DNA from: an uncultured Clostridia bacterium
Lineage (GTDB): Bacteria > Bacillota > Clostridia > UMGS1883
Assembly: GCA_934454525.1 (NCBI GenBank)
Contig: CAKSFM010000020.1
Location: 1-32,109 of the forward strand
DNA: 32,109 nucleotides
Direction: 5' to 3'
The translations under genes were made by a program, and so were the position numbers. Each line of letters begins with the position of its first letter. The first letter of the stretch is position 1. Positions 28,001 to 32,109 of the stretch are shown here, one piece after another. The notes under the pieces were generated by a model. The model was not told where the DNA came from. It did not search any database and was given only the letters and a program-made list of their open reading frames with translations.

Positions 28001-28062
28001 ATAATTTCAAACAGACGGGTATACTCACATCTCCGATAATATCACTGTATGGAAAGGAATAA
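25012..28062 (+). CDS. GH106-like glycosidase (candidate alpha-L-rhamnosidase), cytoplasmic
   Basis: The protein has 1016 residues from a GTG start. The N-terminal half is a TIM-barrel type catalytic domain with YRGAPFWAWNCKL, GFGGFHMHSRTGMATPYLS, YLYDEDRWPSGAAGG, IFTDEPAF (Glu229) and TGHLVEEP (Glu319, Glu320). The C-terminal half carries beta-sandwich domains. The FW-WN opening and DEDRWPSG signature are those of GH106 and closely related uncharacterised families; GH106 members include alpha-L-rhamnosidases. No signal peptide is present, so it acts on imported oligosaccharides, for example removing rhamnose exposed after GH105. The frame extends upstream to an ATG at 24946 inside the preceding gene. 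GTG 25012 has AAGGAG about 10 bases before it and removes that 52-base overlap. The family call is moderate and the substrate is inferred. Confidence 0.65.
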   Translation: MFYEKNKLPELSDELFTNPTKEYRGAPFWAWNCKLDREVLRRQIKYLHDMGFGGFHMHSRTGMATPYLSDDFMSLVRFCVDEGKKNDMLPYLYDEDRWPSGAAGGLVTKNPRYRAKRIVFTDKPQEHYSFDEAVSEGKPYLLGVFDIEFDADGKMLGYKRISEKAAAENEKWYVYVKTPLNNPWFNNQTYIDTLDREAVDKFIEITYEAYKKALGDEFGKNIKSIFTDEPAFSQGFVDSDEPAVFAWTHSIPDDFYKKYGYDICDRLPELYWENSDGMPQTTRYRYHDMVAEKFASAFADNCGRWCEKNGIALTGHLVEEPMLFTQTKSIGEAMRLYRGFGIPGIDMLCNDIELTTAKQCQSAVHQFGKDAMVSELYGVTGWDFDFRGHKFQGDWQAALGVTIRVPHLSWVSMAGEAKRDYPASINYQSPWYKEYRYIENHFARVNTALTRGKPAVTVAVIHPIESMWLNYGINKNTADTRRELDESFQNITGWLLLGSIDFDYICESTLESLAESGKVGAMQYNAVLVPGCLTLRKTTVTFLENFRKLGGKVIFAGARPKYIDGELSDGCNGLYESAQHCQLSQISILNKLNPFRTVKICDETGALTDNLIYSLRKDNDCMWLFAAHAKKPETSENVLPQKITITVKGKYFAQLYDSLTGKIYPADTVHSGDKTEMHFDIYQNDSLLIKLTETEQRRAEVKPNCGKLIKTLRRLGAVNYERTEPNVLLLDRAEYSLDGENFHEEEEILILDNNCRKKLGWPLRTDAFPQPWIIGERKPGHSLALRFSFESKTELTGAMLAIEDAEKLEIALNGEPVKNEISGYYVDEAIKTVRLPKILRGKNILTVSMPFGLDTNTEWCYILGEFGVSVRGSEAVITEKTDKIGFSDITAQGLPFYGGNLRYSYEINVSECAAVMQLSYYRGAMVKVYVDGEEKGIIAFAPYRLELGHLSEGRHKIVLELFGNRANTFGGLHNIRMPRWIGPTYWRSEGAEWGYEYNFKQTGILTSPIISLYGKE

Positions 28063-28065
28063 AAA

Positions 28066-29415
28066 ATGAATACATATAACATTATTGATTTCGGAGCAAG
28101 ACCGAACGCGGCAGAGCTTCAGACGAGCTTCTTCCAGGCTGCCGTTGACAAATGCGCGGCAGACGGAGGAGGATTTGTTGAAATTCCGGGCGGAAGCTAT
28201 ACGGTTGCAGGCATATATATGCGTTCAAATGTGACGCTGCGTCTTCTGAGCGGAGCGGTGCTGATTGGCAGCAGAAATCCCGAGGATTACAACTGCTGGA
28301 AAAAAGGCTGCCCGGATATAACCGAAGAGGAGCAGCATGTTCCGTGGGTGCAGAGCGAAGGCATTAACAATCTTGAAATACTCAGAATGCCGGGAGCAAG
28401 ATTTCAGAACGGACTGATTAAGGCGATAAACTGCGAAAATATCGGTATTGTCGGAGAAAAGGACTCGTTTATTGACGGAGCGGATTGCTATGATCCGCTC
28501 GGTGAAGAACATTACCGCGGACCTCATGCAGTTAATATGCACGGATGCAGAAATATTACCTTTAAGGGATTTACCGTTAAAAGGAGTGCTGACTGGGCGT
28601 TTGCGCTGTTTAACTGTGTAAATACCGATATTGAGAATATATCTGTCTGCGGAGGTCATGACGGTGTTCATATAACCGGCTGCTTTAATACAAACATTGT
28701 AAAATGCGAATTTTATACGGGTGACGACTGTGTTGCAGGAGTGGACAATGTGAACACTTTTGTAAACGGCTGCATATTAAACACGGCGTGCAGCGCACTG
28801 CGGTTCGGCGGTTCAAACGTGCTTGTTTCGGACTGCCGGATTTACGGACCGGCAAAATATCCGTTTAGGCTCAGCCTTACGGATGAGGAAAAGAAAACAG
28901 GCACAATCGATTCCGAAAGAGAGCATCGCTTTAACATGCTGAGCGCATTCACATACTATGCGGATTTTTCGCGGATATACACCCGCACTCAGGGAAATAT
29001 TGTGCTTGAAAACTGTAAAATAGAAAATGCAGACAGACTTGTTCATCTTAATTTTTCGGGCAATGAGTTCTGGCAGCGAAATAAACCCATGCATGACATC
29101 ACGCTCAGAAATGTTTCGGCAGCAGGAATAACGATTCCGATTAATCTCTACGGCGAAAAAAGTGAACCTGTGTCGGCATTTTTTGAAAACGTTGATATAA
29201 CGCTTAATGATTCGTTTCAAAAAGACAATGTCATTAGCCTGTGCAATTACAAAAGGCTTGTGCTTAATAACGTAAAAATTAACAATTTCAAAGGAAAAAC
29301 CATAGTAAAAAGATGGAGCAGCGGGGCAGATATTGATATGTGCGGCGTGAGGTGCGATTCGGCCGCATCCGGAGTGGCCGATGCTGAAGAGCCGTTTGAA
29401 ACGCAGTCAATTTAA
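28066..29415 (+). CDS. GH28-family-like polygalacturonase/rhamnogalacturonan hydrolase with altered catalytic motif
   Basis: The protein has 449 residues and no signal peptide. It starts NIIDFGARPNAAELQTSFFQ, the usual GH28 N-terminus, and has the coil repeats of a right-handed beta-helix. In place of the NTDG motif it has GHDGVH, keeping Asp199, and it has YTGDDC with Asp220 and Asp221, the second pair of catalytic acids. The canonical GHG histidine motif is replaced by NTACSALRFGG at about 242-252, and no clear R-I-K follows. Either it is a divergent cytoplasmic branch acting on imported galacturonide oligomers, or the substitutions change its reaction. The ribosome site AAAGGA overlaps the previous stop, which is 3 bases away. 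Confidence 0.72.
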   Translation: MNTYNIIDFGARPNAAELQTSFFQAAVDKCAADGGGFVEIPGGSYTVAGIYMRSNVTLRLLSGAVLIGSRNPEDYNCWKKGCPDITEEEQHVPWVQSEGINNLEILRMPGARFQNGLIKAINCENIGIVGEKDSFIDGADCYDPLGEEHYRGPHAVNMHGCRNITFKGFTVKRSADWAFALFNCVNTDIENISVCGGHDGVHITGCFNTNIVKCEFYTGDDCVAGVDNVNTFVNGCILNTACSALRFGGSNVLVSDCRIYGPAKYPFRLSLTDEEKKTGTIDSEREHRFNMLSAFTYYADFSRIYTRTQGNIVLENCKIENADRLVHLNFSGNEFWQRNKPMHDITLRNVSAAGITIPINLYGEKSEPVSAFFENVDITLNDSFQKDNVISLCNYKRLVLNNVKINNFKGKTIVKRWSSGADIDMCGVRCDSAASGVADAEEPFETQSI

Positions 29416-29436
29416 AAGTCTGCATAAGGTGATAAT

Positions 29437-30726
29437 ATGAGCGACATATATTCGGAATATAAATTTAAACGTTCAAGAGCGGCATATACTGCACAGTGCG
29501 CATTTGAATATTTGATAACGCTGCTTGTTATGGACGCATTTCTGGCAAATCTGCTTTCATATATAGGCATAAGCGACGCTGTTACGGGAGTTATCTCATC
29601 ATTTATTTCATTTGCATTTTTGTTCCAGCTTCTGTCGATTTTTCTTGTCCGCAGGATAAAAAACACAAAGCGGACGGTTATCATATACAACTGCCTGTCA
29701 CAGCTTTTGTTTATGCTTATATATCTTATTCCGTTCGCACCGGTTTCGAAAGGCGCCAAAACGGCTATGGCAATTATTTTTATCATGCTTGCCTACATTT
29801 CGAACTATATGGTCAGCGGCGTACTGTTTAACTGGGCAAACTCCTTTGTGCGCCCTGCGGAGCGCGCCGAATATTCTTCGGTCAAGGAAATAATTTCGCT
29901 TGTGAGCGGAATTATTTTCACAATTGCCGTCGGATATATAATAGATCGCTTTCAGGATATCGGAAATATGGAGGGCGGGTTTCTGTTCAGTGCGTGCACG
30001 GTGTTTATTATTAATGTCTGCAATTTTATCTGTCTTTCTCTCATAGAAAGAAAAAGCGGCACCGAATGCAATGAAAGCAGCGGAGCTTCCGTGGCGGAAA
30101 TCGTAAAAAATACGTTCGGAAACAAAAGCTTCCGCAGCGTGGTTGTGATGACCGTTATATGGTATGCTGCGCGCTACATGACGGAAGGTTTTCTCGGCAC
30201 TTATAAAATAAAAGAGCTTGCAATCAGCGTCGGAGCAGTCCAGCTGATTAACATAATTGGAAATGCCGGAAGAATTGCCGTTTCTCTGCCGTTCGGAAAA
30301 TTTTCGGACAGAAAATCCTATGCTGTCGGAATGAAGCTTGCATTTTTCATTCTGGCTGCGGCATATCTGAGCAGCGCGGTCACAGCTCCGAAAACACGCT
30401 GGCTTATCATTGCATATACTTTGCTTTACAATATGAGCATGGCAGGATTGAGCATGAATTCATTTAATATTGTTTACAGTTATGTTGACAGGCGGTATGT
30501 GGTTGAAGCAATGGCAATCAAAAACAGCATCGGCGGTCTGTGCGGATTTCTGATCTCAATAATCGCAGGGAGAATTCTTCATTATGTGCAGGCAGCCGGA
30601 AACACGTTTTTCGGATTACACATATACGGACAGCAGCTGTTATCGGCAATTTCCTTTATTCTGATGCTTTGCGCGGCGCTTTATGTGCGCCTTGTGATAG
30701 AAAAGCAGCATGTGATGCTTCAGTAA
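29437..30726 (+). CDS. Major facilitator superfamily transporter
   Basis: The protein has 429 residues with about twelve hydrophobic helices in two bundles, separated by a polar loop near residues 200-225. The loop after helix 2-3 has RRIKNTKRTV, and the second half contains FGKFSDRKSYAVG, a degenerate copy of the MFS G-x-x-x-D-R-x-G-R/K signature. It is a permease, probably for a sugar or sugar-acid breakdown product, either for import or for export of an intermediate; the substrate is not readable from sequence. It is the last gene of the catabolic operon, 21 bases after the GH28-like gene, with an AAGGTG ribosome site. Confidence 0.8.
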   Translation: MSDIYSEYKFKRSRAAYTAQCAFEYLITLLVMDAFLANLLSYIGISDAVTGVISSFISFAFLFQLLSIFLVRRIKNTKRTVIIYNCLSQLLFMLIYLIPFAPVSKGAKTAMAIIFIMLAYISNYMVSGVLFNWANSFVRPAERAEYSSVKEIISLVSGIIFTIAVGYIIDRFQDIGNMEGGFLFSACTVFIINVCNFICLSLIERKSGTECNESSGASVAEIVKNTFGNKSFRSVVVMTVIWYAARYMTEGFLGTYKIKELAISVGAVQLINIIGNAGRIAVSLPFGKFSDRKSYAVGMKLAFFILAAAYLSSAVTAPKTRWLIIAYTLLYNMSMAGLSMNSFNIVYSYVDRRYVVEAMAIKNSIGGLCGFLISIIAGRILHYVQAAGNTFFGLHIYGQQLLSAISFILMLCAALYVRLVIEKQHVMLQ

Positions 30727-30751
30727 AGCTGTAAAAAGTCGCTTTTAAAGC

Positions 30752-30780
30752 TTGACAAGTGAAAATGCAAAGCGTATAAT
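30752..30780 (+). promoter_or_regulatory. Consensus promoter of the MgtC-family gene
   Basis: TTGACA (30752-30757), 17 bases, TATAAT (30775-30780) is a perfect sigma-A pair in the 99-base gap after the MFS gene. It lies 45 bases before ATG 30826 and makes this gene independent of the pectin operon. Confidence 0.85.
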
Positions 30781-30825
30781 AACTTCTATATAAAAAAGAG
30801 TACAGTAAAAAAAGGGGTTGGGAAA

Positions 30826-31500
30826 ATGAATATTGCCGTTCAGCTGGAGTACCTGTTCCGCATACTGCTTGCGGCTGTTTGCGGAATATTTATAGGCTAC
30901 GAAAGGAAAAAGCGCGGTAAAGGCGCTGGAATAAGAACTCACCTTGTTGTGGCGCTTGCCTCATCGCTGATGATGATTATATCAAAATACGGATTTGCCG
31001 ATATGACAATAGGGGAAAACGGCGTCCGCGGAGCTGACGGAGCGAGAATTGCCGCTCAGATTGTAAGCGGAGTCGGTTTCCTCGGCGCCGGAATGATATA
31101 TTTTAACAAAAACAGTGTCCGCGGACTGACAACGGCAGCCGGGATATGGGCAACGGCAGGGTGCGGAATGGCGCTCGGAGCAGGAATGTACTTTATCGGA
31201 ATAAGTGCATCGGCAGCAATTGTAATCGCGCAGATAATATTTCACAGGAATATCAGATGGCTGCATCTTGAAAACGAGGAACAGCTTGTGATTGTAATTG
31301 AAAACAGCGACGGTGCAAAGCAGAATGTGATAAATAGAATCAGCGAGCTTGGAATCCATATCGACGGCATGGAATACAGAGTTCTGTCAAACGGAGACGC
31401 TGAGCTGACGCTCGATGTCTTAATGCCGCAGAGTGTGGATTTTGAACATATCCTCAGGCTGACGTGCGGCGACAGCCTGATAAAAAGAATCAGCATATAA
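30826..31500 (+). CDS. MgtC/SapB-family membrane protein
   Basis: The protein has 224 residues. Several membrane helices carry the family's conserved stretch GIRTHLVVALASSLMM, then GARIAAQIVSGVGFLGAG, VRGLTTAAGIWATAG and GMALGAG. A C-terminal soluble domain of about 80 residues (beta-alpha-beta, ACT-like) follows. The family is linked to magnesium limitation and F-type ATPase control in pathogens, but in commensal Clostridia the role is unknown. It does not belong to the pectin pathway: it has its own strong promoter and terminator, and a GGGGTTGGG-type ribosome site. Regulation by magnesium cannot be seen in the short leader. Confidence 0.9.
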   Translation: MNIAVQLEYLFRILLAAVCGIFIGYERKKRGKGAGIRTHLVVALASSLMMIISKYGFADMTIGENGVRGADGARIAAQIVSGVGFLGAGMIYFNKNSVRGLTTAAGIWATAGCGMALGAGMYFIGISASAAIVIAQIIFHRNIRWLHLENEEQLVIVIENSDGAKQNVINRISELGIHIDGMEYRVLSNGDAELTLDVLMPQSVDFEHILRLTCGDSLIKRISI

Positions 31501-31535
31501 AAAAGAAGCTGCGGCTTCTTTTTTATATGCTGATT
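31488..31535. terminator. Bidirectional terminator overlapping the end of the MgtC-family gene
   Basis: The 22-base arms at 31488-31509 and 31514-31535 are perfect inverted copies around a TGCG loop. The inner stem is AAAAAAGAAGC/GCTTCTTTTTT, so each strand shows a GC-capped stem with a T-run. The left arm covers the last three codons and the stop of the MgtC-family gene, so the coding end and the terminator share bases. Confidence 0.88.
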
Positions 31536-31577
31536 TTCTGTGCGCTTAGAAAGTTTGCGGAATCATACTTTGGGATG

Positions 31578-31606
31578 ATGACAAAACCAAAAATAAATGC
31601 TATAAT
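31578..31606 (+). promoter_or_regulatory. Promoter-like pair in front of the coding remnants
   Basis: ATGACA (31578-31583), 17 bases, TATAAT (31601-31606) with an upstream TGC that makes an extended -10. It matches the consensus well but leads only into the short remnants at 31606-31981, so it may be a relic, or may drive a short non-coding transcript. Confidence 0.4.
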
Positions 31607-31773
31607 ATATTTACGATGGTGATAGTGACGAAACCACGCACTGCCTTAAATGTGTATGCAGTGTGAAATCCGATAGCAGGGAAGCTCATGATTTCGCGTA
31701 TACTCCCAACAGCGACATACTGACGCACCACCGTGCCTGCAAGGTTTGCGGCATTCGGATTAAAAACAGATGA
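31606..31773 (+). pseudogene. Remnant of a His/Cys repeat of a secreted surface protein
   Basis: The frame from 31606 to the TGA at 31771-31773 reads as a truncated repeat. It has THCLKCVC, then EAHDFAYTPNSDILTHH and ACKVCG. The H-x-F-x-Y-T-x-N-x-D ... T-H-x-x-x-C-x-x-C-G pattern is common as tandem modules in large surface proteins of gut Clostridia. There is no ATG in this frame, only about one and a half repeats survive, and it overlaps the next remnant in another frame. I read it as gene debris. Confidence 0.5.
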
Positions 31774-31981
31774 TGCAATTCTTTTATGCGTCTGGAGAAT
31801 AGGCGCAGAACGCTGCACAGAATATTTTGACCTGTCTAAACGGGCGGGAGAGTACTCTGCAGCAGAACTTATTTATCCTGTCAATAATAAAACAATTTTT
31901 ACATATGAAAATAAAAAGCTGACAGTAACCTTTGAAAAAGAATATATGGCAAGAAGCAGGGCAATCCCTCATTTTGTGTAA
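31733..31981 (+). pseudogene. Remnant resembling the C-terminus of an alpha-galactosidase-type glycosidase
   Basis: An 82-codon frame opens after a TGA at 31721 with a GTG at 31733. Its product (FGLKTDDAILLCVWRIG, ELIYPVNNKTIFTYEN, LTVTFEKEYMAR) looks like the last beta domain of GH36-type alpha-galactosidases, where such ends are followed by a short LFKI-like tail; here the final residues differ (SRAIPHFV). No catalytic domain precedes it, and no ribosome site is convincing. It lies one frame away from the His/Cys remnant and overlaps it by about 40 bases. The family assignment is from memory of motifs and tentative. Confidence 0.4.
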
Positions 31982-32029
31982 ACCTCAAATTAGACTCCAA
32001 AATGATAATATAATCTAAGTGTTTTTTGT

Positions 32030-32060
32030 GGGCTGAGAGCCGGATTTTGGCTTTCAGCCC
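32030..32060. terminator. Hairpin near the right edge, possible weak terminator
   Basis: A 12-base stem pairs GGGCTGAGAGCC (32030-32041) with GGCTTTCAGCCC (32049-32060), with one G-T pair and a 7-base loop. In the plus direction the tail TTAACTGTAATTT is only mildly T-rich. On the minus strand one pair becomes an A-C mismatch, so the plus direction is favoured. Confidence 0.45.
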
Positions 32061-32068
32061 TTAACTGT

Positions 32069-32097
32069 AATTTAGCATGAAATTGCCGGCATGTCAA
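32069..32097 (-). promoter_or_regulatory. Leftward promoter-like pair at the window edge
   Basis: On the minus strand: TTGACA (32097-32092), 17 bases, TAAATT (32074-32069) preceded by TGC. A transcript would start at about 32062, directly at the hairpin 32030-32060, and would enter the remnant region where no minus-strand gene is convincing. It may be a relic or belong to a small RNA. Confidence 0.3.
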
Positions 32098-32109
32098 GGG
32101 CGCCCTCGC

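Noticed and set aside
30722..30756. Possible terminator after the MFS gene (AAAAG/CTTTT around TCG)
   Set aside because: The stem has only five mostly A-T pairs; it is too weak to call, so some read-through into the MgtC-family gene is possible.
31615..31732. Structured RNA or riboswitch upstream of the small reading frame (short stems CACTGC/GCAGTG and GAAATC/GATTTC)
   Set aside because: The stems are short, none of the conserved cores of common riboswitches, 6S RNA, SRP RNA or RNase P RNA is present, and the stretch reads better as a His/Cys protein repeat.
1..32109. Mobile elements, CRISPR arrays, tRNA or rRNA genes
   Set aside because: No transposase, integrase, regular spaced repeat or RNA-gene signature was seen on either strand by eye.

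Overview
The window looks like a chromosomal segment of an anaerobic, pectin-degrading Firmicute of class Clostridia. The reasons are the moderate GC content with AT-rich intergenic regions, strong AGGAGG-type ribosome binding sites, sigma-A type promoters, surface proteins with S-layer homology (SLH) domains, a lipoprotein-based LplA/LplB/LplC-type oligosaccharide importer with no ATPase gene of its own, and a two-TM membrane AraC regulator laid out like Bacillus subtilis YesS. SLH-bearing pectinolytic gut Clostridia such as Monoglobus are a plausible comparison, but the taxon is an inference.

Left part (1-3200, minus strand): a GH94-type (glycosyltransferase-36-like) enzyme runs off the left edge, and upstream of it lies a membrane-bound AraC-family regulator. 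Each has its own good promoter, and the two promoters share a TATAAGTGT/ACACTTATA motif.

Centre (3308-30726, plus strand): one long, tightly packed gene train of twelve genes starts from a single extended -10 promoter. In order it encodes an N-terminal-SLH surface protein; a LamG-like/C-terminal-SLH surface protein; a giant secreted PcRGLX/YetA-like (rhamnogalacturonan exolyase-like) protein; a solute-binding lipoprotein and two permeases; a cytoplasmic GH105 unsaturated rhamnogalacturonyl hydrolase; a secreted protein made only of LamG-like and Ig-like modules; a second giant PcRGLX/YetA-like protein with two LamG-like modules; a cytoplasmic GH106-like hydrolase; a cytoplasmic GH28-like enzyme; and an MFS transporter. 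The coherent reading is a rhamnogalacturonan-I (pectin backbone) utilisation system. Surface proteins bind and cleave the polymer by beta-elimination, the ABC importer brings in unsaturated oligosaccharides, and GH105, GH106-like and GH28-like enzymes finish them inside the cell. A strong intercistronic hairpin sits just before the second giant gene.

Right part (30727-32109): an MgtC/SapB-family membrane protein gene has its own promoter and a perfect bidirectional terminator that overlaps its last codons. After it comes a non-functional stretch holding two small, mutually out-of-frame coding remnants: a His/Cys repeat of a surface protein and a glycosidase C-terminus-like piece. A hairpin and a leftward promoter-like pair lie at the edge. 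No tRNA, rRNA, CRISPR array, transposase or integrase was seen.

Start codons were re-chosen for several genes (3383, 13165, 14714, 20600, 25012) because the longest open frames begin upstream of the transcript or of the ribosome binding site.
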